Below, piece after piece: positions 45,724-56,291 of a stretch of DNA of 64,000 nucleotides. The number at the start of each line of letters is the position of its first letter. Position 1 is the first letter of the stretch. The stretch lies in assembly GCA_934047225.1 (NCBI GenBank), contig OW203986.1:21517221-21581220 (forward strand). The letters are read 5' to 3'. Under the pieces are notes generated by a model. It was not told where the DNA came from, did no database searches, and saw only the letters and a program-made list of their open reading frames with translations. Position numbers and translations under genes: made by a program. Source of the stretch: Ypsolopha sequella. Lineage: Eukaryota; Arthropoda; Insecta; Lepidoptera; Ypsolophidae.

Positions 45724-48700
45724 ATGACTTCAACTCCAACAGAGAATTCCTGTAACTCCGCACAACGTGTAGTGAACGTCACTAACACACCAATTTTGTT
45801 GCCAACCGTCTCACTTAAAATAGCAGACGTACATGGTCAATTTCACTCAGCACGAGCCCTGTTAGACTGTGGAAGTATGCTGACTCTTTGTTCTCAGCGC
45901 ATGACCAGAATTTTAAATTTACCATTAAAACATACATCTCTAAAAATCGCAGGAGTTGGAAATCAGCACAAACAAAACTCAAAGGCATCAATCACAATTG
46001 TATGCCGACCTACACACCGTGACACACCTACGATCACGGCCACAGCCCATATATTGAAGAACGTAACTGGGTACCTACCGTTAGAAAAGGTTCCAGATCT
46101 CACTCAGTTAACAGGTCACCCACCGATTCCTCTTGCTGATCGAGAATACCACACACCTGCTCCTGTTGATCTAATACTAGGATCTGACGTTCTTGGTCAA
46201 GTGTAAGACGGAACCAAGGTTTCGCTCGGCCCTGGCAAGCCCATAGCCTTCGGCACGATATTCGATTTTACATTAATAGGACCTTTCGAAAGTTTACATA
46301 CCTCACCCACGAATCAGGTCAATTCAGTTCACATTGTCGGCTCTCACACGGACTCAGAGCGTTCCACTCATGACATTCACAAAAGTCTTGAGAGGTTTTG
46401 GGAATCCGAGGAACCCCAAACCTACAAGCATACCAGCCCATTAGAGGAACAGTGTGAGGACATTTTCCGCACCACAACTACTCGTGAACCATCAGGTCAA
46501 TATATGGTTACACTGCCCTTTCTGCACAACGCGCCGACATTAGGTTCCACTCATGCTATTGCGCTACGCAGGTTTCTCAATTTAGAGAAGAAGCTGCTAG
46601 CGAACCCGCCCTTCCGCTCGAAATACGTAGAGTTCATGTCAGATTACATAAAATTGGGACATATGTCGCCGTGTCACCCCAATAGCTTTGCTCATAAATC
46701 CCATTTCTATATCCCACATCATGGCATATTTAAGCCAGGATCAGAAAAGTTACGCTGCGTCTTTGACGGAAGTTGTAAAAGCTCAAACGGCGTCAATTTA
46801 AATGATTGTCTTCATACAGGTCCAGCTCTTCAACAATATATTGTTGACATTATCATGTCCTTCAGGATCCACTCACAAGTTTTCAGCACAGACATCCGAA
46901 TGATGTTCAGAAATATACTCATTCACCCAGAGCAAAGACCTTTTCAACTCATTCTCTGGCGGTCTTCACCCGACCAGCCCCTGCTCACGTATGCCCTTAA
47001 TACCGTCACATATGGATCAAGGTCCAGCCCATACCATGCCATCCGCACTTTACTCCAATTGGCTGATGACGAAGTCATCGCTACCCCCACGCTGCTCAGG
47101 TCCTCCGCAAATCAATATTTGTGGACGACATTCTCTCAGGTGCAGATTCTGTGGAATCTGCTCAGTCGCTCCAAAACGATCTGATCGAGTTACTCGCCTT
47201 AGGTGGATTCCAGCTCAGTAAATGGACCTCCAACCCGCCTCAGCTCCTTGAACGGTTCCCAGATGACCAGTGCGACATGCCCAAGGACTTTGACTTCAGT
47301 CCCGACTCTAATTCCATTAAGGTTCTGGGAATACAGTGGATTCCTCAAACTGATGAGTTCACTTATCGCATTTCTCTGCCCACTCATGCTCAAGTCACAA
47401 AGCGCTCCATTCTCAGTACAGTAGCGTCTCTCTATGACCCCAATGGCTGGGTTACTCCAGTCATCTTCCGCGCAAAGATTCTTCTGCAGAAGCTTTGGCT
47501 TCTGAAAATAGGATGGGATGAGCCTATCTCTGAAGAAATCCACACAGAGTGGCAACACATTTCAGAGGATCTTCCTCAGCTCTCAAACCTCCGTTTACCT
47601 CGACACATTTATAAGTATAGGCCCACGTCTACTTACTCACTTCACGGGTTCGCGGACGCATCAGAGGCTGGCTTTGGTGCCGTTATCTACCTTCATGAGC
47701 GCAATACCACTGGACATGTCAATGTACACCTAATCATTGGCAAGTCCAAGGTCGCACCCATCAAGACTCGCCTCTCAATTACGAAATTGGAGTTGTCAGC
47801 CGCGACTCTTTTATCTCAGCTCATGACTCGAGTGTCAGCCCAACTGTCAGCTCATATAGCCATTCAAACACACACATGCTGGTCAGATAGCACAATAGTT
47901 TTGGCATGGCTCAATACCCCACCTCACCGATTACAGACTTTCGAGGCCAATCGAGTGGCTAAGATCACAGCTACTTCAACTAGCAATACGTGGAGGCATG
48001 TGCCCACGAACCTCAACCCTGCTGACTGTGCAAGCAGAGGCATGTCTGCCCAGTCTCTCTCACTTCATGACCTTTGGTGGTCACCCAGTTGGCTCAAAGA
48101 ACCTACCTGCACTTGGCCCAAGATGCCACCCGCTCTAGGCCATCATTCTCTCCCAGGCCTTAAGCCCAAAAAGGTACCAGCACACATAGCAGTCCCAGAT
48201 ATCGATCTGGACTTGCTCACTCGCTACAGCTCACTTGACAAGCTCGTCGGAGTGACGGCTTGTATTCAAAGGTTCATATTCAATTGTCGGCACAGCCCAG
48301 ATGAACGGCGCTCTGGTCCGTTGACAGCTAATGAACGCAGGGACGCTCTGTTGCACTGGGTCCGCTCTGTTCAGCACAATGAGTTTGCTGAAGACATTAA
48401 TCGTATCCAGACTGATAAAGTTTGTCCCGTTCGGCTCCAGCGCCTCTCGCCCTTCATAAAGGACGGCCTCTTGAGAGTCGGTGGTCGTCTCTCTCACGCG
48501 TCAATTAGGTATGACGCTCAACACCCACTCATTCTACCCAGCTCAAGTCCGCTCGTAGATCTCATTATAGACCACTATCACAAAATACGCTGCCACCCTG
48601 GAGCTGACACATTACACGCCATATTACGCCAGCAGTACTGGATTCTGTCCGCTCGTCGTATTATTAGACACCGCGTGTTTAAATGTATTAGATGTTTTCG

Positions 48701-49757
48701 GTGCCGCGCTCAGCCTAAGGCTCCGCTCATGGCTGATCTTCCAGTAGACAGAGTTACTCCTCAGCCAGTTTTTAGTCACGTCACGACGGACTTTGCTAGC
48801 CACTTCTTCGTTAAATCCAGCACGTTGCGGAACGCGAAACTCATAAAGGCGTACTTTTGTATTTTCGTTTGCCTCGCAACAAAGGCGGTTCATTTGGAAC
48901 CAGTCTCTGCACTCTCAACGGAAGCGTTCTTTGCGGCATTGCAACGTTTTATCTCACGTCGCGGTACTCCAGTTCTCATTCGCTCAGACTGCGGCACAAA
49001 CTATGTAGGTGCTAGAAATCAGCTCATTGAAGTTCAGAACTTCCTCAGATCAAATAATGATGCAATCACTCACAAGCTCGCGAATCAGCACATTACTTGG
49101 TTACTGAACCCGCCTAAAGGGCCTTGGTTGGGCGCTCTGCACGAAATAAACGTAAAATCCACCAAGCAACTACTTTATCGCGTGATAGGTGAACAGCACC
49201 TCACTTTTGAGGAATTCTCTACCCTTTTGGCTCGAATTGAGGCTGTACTCAACTCAAGACCCCTCTGCCCAATTTCATCCGACCCTACGGACTTTGAACC
49301 TCTCACGGCCGGACATTTCATTATTGGTCGTCCGCTCACCGCTCTACCTGAGCAGTCTTTTGACGACAGACCCATATCTGCTCTTAAACGCTTTCAACTC
49401 ATTCAAGCGCTCTCTCAGCGCTTTTGGACTCTATGGTCCAGATCCTACCTCCATACTCTGCAAACCCGCTCCAAATGGCTCTCCCCTTCTTCCCCTCCTC
49501 AAGTGGGTGAACTGGTCCTCATCAAAGAGGATGACCTGCCTCCGCTCCAATGGAAGTTGGGGAGAATTCTCCGCACGATACCTGGCAAGGATGGAGTGAT
49601 CCGAGTTGTGGATCTGGACACAGCCCATGGAAATCTGCGACGACCTGTGTTCAAGCTAGCCAGGCTGCCGTTGGATTCAGCTCAAGAGGAGTCGCAGCCC
49701 CGGCCCCCCCAGGATGTTCACGCCACAAGCGTGACGCACGCGCATGCGCATGAGTAG
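45724..49757 (+). pseudogene. BEL/Pao pol (protease, RT, RNase H, integrase) with one stop and one frameshift
   Basis: The protease (45724-46206) has ARALLDCGSMLTLCS, with DCG in place of the usual D-S/T-G. A TAA at 46204-46206 interrupts an otherwise continuous frame into the RT (LRCVFDGSCKSSNGVNLNDC, FSTDIRMMF). A frame change near 47072-47078 leads to the second frame, where VDDILSG completes the RT active site. RNase H: HGFADASEAGFGAV, KLELSAATL, CWSDSTIVLAWL. Integrase: an H2C2 zinc region (DHYHKIRCH, CIRCFRC) and a core with VTTDFAS, RSDCGTNYVG and LHEINVK. A DUF5641-like tail runs into the 3' LTR. The damage is slight, but with no gag it cannot act alone. Confidence 0.88.
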
Positions 49758-50118
49758 TCTCGCGCCGCAGCGCCTGGCGCCAACTCGACTCGCGCGCCGG
49801 CGCTTGCCCCTCTTCCGCGGCGGACGTCTCCCGAAACACACGTGTGCACACTCGCGCCGCCGACACGCCGATAAATCTCGCGTACCTTGTGCTCATACCA
49901 GTGTCGTGTTCACATTACTCCACGAACCAATACATCCTGCTCAACCTGCCCAAGACCAGTTCGATCAGCCCAACAAGAAGGGACGCCACGCAGCGCATTC
50001 GCCGGCTCAAATAAACCATCCAGAACAAAGGTTAGTTCACTCACGTTTCTTCCACAATTCTCCCGTGTCAATCCTTAAATCCCATCAGCTCTGCATTTCC
50101 TGTAACCTCGCGGTTACA
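49715..50118 (+). repeat. 3' LTR
   Basis: 404 bp, near-identical to the 5' LTR. The pol reading frame ends within it at 49757. Confidence 0.93.
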
Positions 50119-50963
50119 CCTGCAGTCTTGGAAAAAATAGGTTCCGATCACTCTTTCGGCACAGACGTCACACCACACAGTAACTTTTATTGGGTGTAAA
50201 GGTGTTTCTTGAATAATGCGCAGATTTTCAGGACCCCAGAAGTGAGTATTTTGCTTATTGACATGGCCCGAGTGATGAAAATGCGGTTCGTCGCTCATAA
50301 GCTCATAAGCAATTTTGAAGGAAAATCATCCTCTTCAAGGTTGAGGTTGATGACGAGCTGGCTGTACTCTAGACGAGCCCAGTGGTCAGTAGGCAGCAGC
50401 TGGTGAATCATCTGAGTTTTATACGGAAACATCTTCAAAATTTTCACCAAAATACGGTGCAAAATCCGCCTAGAAACACCCAATTACGTGGCACATCGCC
50501 TCGTTGATGTTTCTGGACACTCTTCCACATCTTCGTGCACAGCATCGATATTTTCGGCTGAACGGCCAGTTCTTGGTCTGCCAGACTTAGGTTTATCCAA
50601 TGTGGAGCCAGTTCCTTCGAGGCGTGTGGCAAAGCGTCGAAATGTGCGATCAACCGGTGCCGGGTGGTGGGGAAATCATCGACGGAACTCACGTTGTGTT
50701 TTTATTCATTCCGTAAAAACATTGACACGATTATTCCACGTTCTTGGGGAGTAAAACGATTTATGTTTATTTCTGGTGTATTTTACATTTGTTTACTACA
50801 CAATTTTTTATTTTAAAAAGACAGGAGACGCCATTAAAAAAATATATAAGTATTTTCTATAGTGCTGGCATAATTATGTATAATTATGTTTTCTTTTTAC
50901 CTTTTTTTAATTGTACCGTGCGTGATGAACAAACGGCGTCTGAAAGTCTGAATAACTAACCAT

Positions 50964-51129
50964 CGGGTCTACTATGTAATTCTGATTTTCATCAATATCA
51001 ACTTGAGATTGAAATTTGACGTGCGTGCAAAAGAGATGGGATGTTAGGCGGGGTCGTCGCACGCACGTCAAATTTCAATCTCAAGTTGATGTTGATGAAA
51101 ATCAGAATTACGTGGTAGAACCGCGGGTC
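50964..51129. mobile_element. Fold-back MITE, copy 2
   Basis: Inverted arms of about 60 bp (ACTTGAGATTGAAATTTGAC and its complement) around a GCAAAAGAGATGGGATGTTA loop. Same family as 43186-43349. Confidence 0.7.
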
Positions 51130-52940
51130 GGAATCTTACTTGACACTGGCAAAAAGTGGCGATTAAAATAGCAGACGTCGCAAAGACACAAAAAAAAACT
51201 TGCCTGTTAAAATCAGTGAGGATTGACAAAGCTTGATTCAATTTTCAGATAACTTTTTGGCCCAAATAAGCAGTTAGAACAACGGCTTATTTTATCAGTG
51301 GTAAAACGGCGACCAGCAACCAACGGGCTTGATTTCCAGTTCAGAAATTGTATTAGGATTGCGTTCCTAAACGCCCGGGTAAATGTAAAATTTAACTGTC
51401 AAAGTTAATTTTACGTTTCTGACAATGTTTATTGAAAGAGTTCAAGCTGTTCGTTTTCATTCGGGCTGTGGAACGGGTGACAGTTAATTTTTACCTTTAC
51501 CCCGGCGTTTAGGAACGCTTCCTAGATTGTTACTTTTACCCAGCTTTCCCTTTCCCGCAAATATTTTTTTAATATCTTCATGAATTGAAAATATCGTCAA
51601 ATATCAAAATAAGTAGGTATAATAAATTAAACTTAATCTTCTTTCTGAAAAATACCGATGAGCAACTTATTTTTTGTTCTTCTGCTGTAATTTTTAATAA
51701 CAATCGGGTTAATTGTTCAGAATACGCCATGATCGTGATGAGAAGAAAACTAAAGCGAGCGCCAAGATGTATGTCCCGTGGATTATGGCAATTTCGTCAT
51801 CTTTCCTTCACGATAAGTACTTTGACAGAGCCTTCTTTCGTGGCGTTTACTGTAGTCGTAACACAATTACCTCGCAGGGTTCGTTAAATCGTCGCTTTAC
51901 GCAGTTCTCCCCGACCCGAATATAAATAGGATAGAATCGATTGAAATGCTAACAAACGGCAATCGATTTAAAATGGCATTAAAATTCTCCTGAAGTGGCA
52001 TTTTGGTGACTTGAAAATAGACAGAGTAAAATATAAAAAAATGGTCTTGCACTTGACTCGTCAGACTCGTGTACATAGGGTTCCGTAATTCGACAGTTTT
52101 GGGACTTTGGTCATTTTGTTTTCGTGAATTTCTCAACCGCTATATTTTTCCTGCAATCTTTACATATATTACCATGATTTGTTTCATATTTTTCGGTCCA
52201 CCGGTTTTAGAGATAAAGGGAGGACATACATTATTGTAACAATATAATATATAAATGTTTTGTGGATAAGTACAAGTGTTTTATTTCAACAAAGATATAT
52301 AATAAGTCAACAAGACTTTATTTGGTTTTAGTTTTAACTAATAAGTAATAGCCTCAATAAATTGCGAATTATTATGTTTGTAATGGAAATTACGACGCCA
52401 TTTTCTTCAGTGCTTGTCAAATGGGTCAAGTGATGGGACGTGTGTATGTATTTAGTTCAATTTTATATAACCTCCCTTTATCTCTTTTCCTCTCGCCCCG
52501 TTGACAGCTAAAAATTCAAACTGTGTTTTGCAAAGCAGAACTTTAGCCAGTGTAATTTATAGTGTAAGATTATTACAAAATATTTCGTCAGATCAATTTA
52601 ATAGCAACGGTAATAAATTTTTTTGTTTTACTTTAATTATTGTCTGTAAAATGTTTTTATTCTATTAAAGAGTGTATACATTTTAGACCCAACGAGATTA
52701 TTATGTAAAAATGATATAAACTTTAGTTCAGTAAGTAATAATATTAAAATACTGAATGTTACCTGCTCTAATTTTATATAGACTTACAATTAAATTAAAA
52801 CTGTTTTAAATTTTGCATGCCTATTTGGGCAAATTGTGCTGAACTATAACCTTAATATAACAAATTATGTACCACAATTTAAGCAAATTAATATCTTTAT
52901 CTTTATCTTTATTGGTTTAAATGAAAACACAAAATTAAAT
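51130..52940. other. Intergenic region with one small MITE
   Basis: No gene recognised. The frames at 51585-51925 lack family motifs. A GGGTTCCGTAATTCGACAG fragment near 52080 belongs to the dispersed moth repeat also seen at 37.6 and 63.3 kb. Confidence 0.4.
51355..51523. mobile_element. Small TIR element
   Basis: Ends AGGATTGCGTTCCTAAACGC and, inverted, GCGTTTAGGAACGCTTCCT, with similarity continuing through a GTAAA(T/G)GTAAAA stretch. 169 bp, no frame. Confidence 0.6.
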
Positions 52941-52949
52941 GTTCATTAG

Positions 52950-53245
52950 TTCTATATATAATAATGAAGGAGGGGTCTAAAAAGTATGCATCAAAAGATT
53001 TTTAATATAGTTTTAAGAGCTGTGTATCGACTCTTTTTATTATATTTTTAGGAAATTGTCTCGAGAATCTCCTTATCGGCATCATCGGAATATCTGTCTA
53101 CTATTTTGGAAACATTAATTATGCCATTTTTCTGTACGCCGAACCAGAATTTCCTAGATGTGCAGTAAATCCATTAGTTTAGTGACCATTTGTATCAATT
53201 ATTATTTTTCTGTTGTCATTCAATGATTTCATTCTACAGAAAGAA
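52950..53245 (-). pseudogene. OBP-like terminal exon, decayed (second subfamily)
   Basis: Aligns base by base with the exon at 54486-54773 (shared GAAGGAGG, CTCCTTATCGGCATCATCGG, CCAGAATTTCCTA) but has indels and stops. The region coding the IINCM-like Cys is altered. Confidence 0.6.
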
Positions 53246-53329
53246 GAGAAAATTCAAATTTATTATTTCATCTACGAATAAAAAACAATCATTATTATTT
53301 ATTTATTACAACGAATCAAATTTTTCACC

Positions 53330-53706
53330 TTAAGGTTAAACATCAATCGCCCGGTACAAAGTGCACAACTTAACATTGTTTTTCTTGTTTAAAAGTTAAA
53401 AGTGTTGGTCTACGGCAATTCACGCAAATAGTTCAGTAGAAGTTAGGTTTATGAATCAACAGCTTGAAATTTCATGCACAATTAGCCATGGTTTTATCGA
53501 AACAAACTTAAAACATAATTTTAAGCTTGTTTGGACAAAATAGTAACTAATAGTGTATTTTATTTCAAACTGTTGTAAACCTAACTTAAACTAACTCATT
53601 GAACGTAAATTGCCATAAACCAATATCGTTTTCCCTTTTAACTTCTTAACAAGTAAAACAAAGTTAAGTTGTGCACTTTGTACCGAACAAGTGACGTTTA
53701 ACCTTG
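53330..53706. repeat. Fold-back MITE next to the OBP pseudo-exon
   Basis: Outer ends TTAAGGTTAAACATCAATCG and, inverted, GTGACGTTTAACCTTG; inner arms GTCTACGGCAATTCACG and complement. Same family as the intronic elements of units 3 and 4, at the same side of the terminal exon. Confidence 0.65.
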
Positions 53707-53995
53707 ATAAAGATTTTTTATACATGCGTTTTTCTTTCAAGTAATTTAATACTTATAAAAATAATTCCACATCGAATAAAAGTCCCAGGCTAAATTAATA
53801 TGAGGATGCCTAGTTTACACTGGTAGAGTAGAAAGTCGAGGGTAAAAAAGTACCGTTTTCCTACATAGCCAAATGTGAACAATTGCTAGATGGTACTAAA
53901 ATTGTAGCTGGGTGTAGAAGGTGAAAGGTCAAAAGCGATAAAATAAAACTAGTTGAATAAATAGTTACGCATGTTACTCAACTACTAACTACAAA

Positions 53996-54407
53996 CAGAG
54001 GCGTAGCTAGGCAGACAAGGGCCGCGGTGCATAGAGAAAATATCGCCCCCCCCCCCTCTCTTTCCACGTGGCTTAAACTTATATTAGCCGGACTAAAATA
54101 ATGTAGCCCTTAAACTTATAGATAGGGATACGATGAGAATACAGTGAAATACACTCATGCTTAGTAGGATAATAGTCCATAATTTTTACGCCTTGTTTTT
54201 CTTGACGGTCGCGTTGTCAGATTGCGTCTGGCAATCGGTCTAGCACAATTGGTTTTATATAACAGCTTTTCTATTCCTGACAACAAAAAACTGAAAAATG
54301 TTGAACGTCACTCAGGTTCCTTCTAAAAATCTTCAAAATAAAGGGCCCCCTGAGCTTTGGGGCCCTGGTGCACTGCACCACCTTGCCATATGATAGCTAC
54401 GCCACTA
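53996..54407. mobile_element. hAT-type MITE with 8-bp duplication
   Basis: Ends AGAGGCGTAGCTA and, inverted, TAGCTACGCCACT. ACTACAAA is present on both sides (53988-53995 and 54408-54415). 412 bp with no transposase. An 8-bp target and short TIRs are the hAT pattern. Confidence 0.8.
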
Positions 54408-54485
54408 ACTACAAAATATTTCGTTAATTCAATTTAATTGCTAACCAACTATAATATTTTTGTTTTGTTTTACTTTAAGACAACA

Positions 54486-54773
54486 TTAAATCTTGTTAAG
54501 TTCTATACGTAATAATGAAGGAGGTGTCTCTATAAGTATGCATCTAAAGATATTCATTGTAGTTTCAAGGGTTGTAAATCCACTTTCTTTATTACATTTT
54601 TGGAAAATTGACTCGAGTTGCTCCTTATCGGCATCATCGGGATATCTGTCGACTATTTTGGGAACATCAATTGTGCCATCTATATTTACGCCAAACCAGA
54701 ATTTCCTAAACATGCAGTTAATCCATTGGTTTGTATCAATTATTCTGTTGTCCATACATTCAGTGAATTCATC
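54486..54773 (-). CDS. OBP-like terminal exon, second subfamily, copy 1
   Basis: The exon starts after acceptor TCTTTTAG at 54773 and reads DEFTECMDNRIIDTN, QWINCMFRKFWFGV, GTIDVPKIVDRYP, FQKCNKESGFTTLETT and NIFRC, ending in a stop at 54486. Cys spacing matches OBPs with C2 and C5 replaced (Q and L), the same minus-C pattern as units 2 to 4, but the sequence is distinct. I could not find its signal-peptide exon; upstream (higher coordinates) lie MITEs and a Tc1 element. Partial gene. Confidence 0.45.
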   Translation of the reverse strand, partial: DEFTECMDNRIIDTNQWINCMFRKFWFGVNIDGTIDVPKIVDRYPDDADKEQLESIFQKCNKESGFTTLETTMNIFRCILIETPPSLLRIELNKI

Positions 54774-54896
54774 CTAAAAGAAGAAGAACATTCAAATTAA
54801 TTATTTCATCTACGAATAAAAAACATAATCATGAATTTAAAAAATGTGTCTATGAATGAAAAGGTGTATTTATTACAACGAATTAAATTTTTCACC

Positions 54897-56061
54897 TTAA
54901 GGTTAAACATCAATCGCTCGGTACAAAGTGCACAACTTAACTTTGTTTTTCTTGTTTAGAAGTTAAAAGTATTGGTCTATGGCAATTCACGCCAATAGTT
55001 CAGTATAAGTTAGATTTATTAATCAACAGCTTGAAATTTAATGCACAATTTAGCCATGGTTTTATCGAAACAAAATTAAAACGGCATTTTAAGCTTGTTT
55101 GGATTAAATTATAACTAATTGTGCATTTTATTTCAACCTGTTGTAAACCTAACTTATACTAATTTATTCAACGTGAATTGCCATAGACGAATATATTTTT
55201 CACTTTAACCCTTTAACGTACGGCTCATACAAAGTGGTCAGTAAACTGGACAGTCACATCAAGGTCGATATGTAATAGATTTTCCCCAGAATGTTGAGCC
55301 TTATGAGCATTTACAACTCGCGTTAGAGCACACTGACCCGTCAACTGGCCAGCTTCATGTTCGTCGGTCGCTATTAAAAATACGCGCCCTTTTTCAAGAT
55401 GGCCTCTAAACTGACCACTGTGCACAAAACAAAACTATTGTTTTGTAGTATATACTTCGAAATGATATATAAATGTGATTGAGTATAATAATAAAACTTG
55501 GTCTTTTTGCAATTGAAATCAAGCCGGTGTGCTAAAAAAACGTTACATAAAAATTTATTATGTTACTTTGAGCTGTTGTACTGAGTATGTATTTTATAAT
55601 AATTATCTATTTACACCAAGTAATATACCATAAACAATCTTGCTCGGCAGTTATAAACCATTATCATGTTTGTTTTGGTAATTTTCTTTGGTTGTTCTTG
55701 CAGGTATGTGTAGGTACTTATAAAAATAGCAAGAAGTTCGTTTCATATCGCTATTTATCATTGTTTTAGAATGCATTACACTTATCGAGAGTTGAAGTCA
55801 CTAAATTAGGACCTATATATGGACTGATTGAATGGGTAAAACAGGCGATCACATCACGTGATCTGATGCCACTTGATTTTTAGGATTTTCGCGAAAAATA
55901 GCCATTTCCAGGATTTTTTTCTATTACGTGTCGTTATACTCGTAGTTTGCAACACAAAAAAGATTTTCAATATATGAAGAATTTAAAAAAAAGCATAGGC
56001 GTGGGTTAAAGGGTTAAAAAAATTGTGAACTTTGTACCGAACAACTGATGTTTAACCTTAA
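54897..56061. repeat. Fold-back MITE split by a piggyBac-type MITE
   Basis: Left arm 54897-55208 and right arm 56014-56061 belong to the same family as 53330-53706. The right arm is shortened relative to that copy. Confidence 0.65.
55209..56013. mobile_element. piggyBac-type non-autonomous element
   Basis: Begins CCCTTTAACGTACGG and ends GTGGGTTAAAGGG, flanked by TTAA on both sides (55205-55208 and 56014-56017). TTAA target and CCC...GGG ends are the piggyBac pattern. A subterminal GTGGTCAGT motif occurs near the left end in both orientations (about 55235 and 55420). No transposase frame in its 805 bp. Confidence 0.75.
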
Positions 56062-56291
56062 TAAACATTTTTTATTTATGCGTTTTTCTTTCAAGTAATT
56101 TAATACTTATAAAAATATTTTCACATTGAATAAAATTCCCAGGCTAAATAAAAATGAGGATGCCTAGTTTAGATTATTGACAAGATGCCTAGTTTACACT
56201 GTTGAGTAGAAAGTCTGGGTATAGAAGGTGAAAAGTCAAAAGCGATAAAATAAAATTAGTTGAATAAATAGTTACGCATATTATTCAACTA

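Larger units (their letters stand above)
44660..50118 (+). mobile_element. BEL/Pao LTR retrotransposon with an extra inverted LTR
   Basis: Two direct 404-bp LTRs (44660-45063 and 49715-50118) begin TG, end CA, and by eye differ at two positions, so the insertion is recent. The 5-bp target duplication CCTGC is present at 44655-44659 and 50119-50123. Protease, RT, RNase H and DDE integrase follow in that order. No gag frame remains. Downstream of the primer-binding site lies a third, inverted LTR and part of the 3' internal end. Confidence 0.92.
44200..50770 (-). pseudogene. DD41D-type mariner relic, copy 3, split by a BEL/Pao element
   Basis: On the minus strand the N-terminal and middle parts (about 50770-50119) read GRPRTGRSAENI, LGVSRRILHRILVKIL, GVLKI and GVTSV-type blocks with several stops. 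The protein continues after the LTR element at 44659 with VSVTGDRYSTMLREFL, HIWFQQES and PARSSNLTSPNFFLWGYLKS. The second and third catalytic Asp are replaced (QQES, SPNF), so it is dead. It is more diverged from copies 1 and 2 than they are from each other. Confidence 0.7.
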
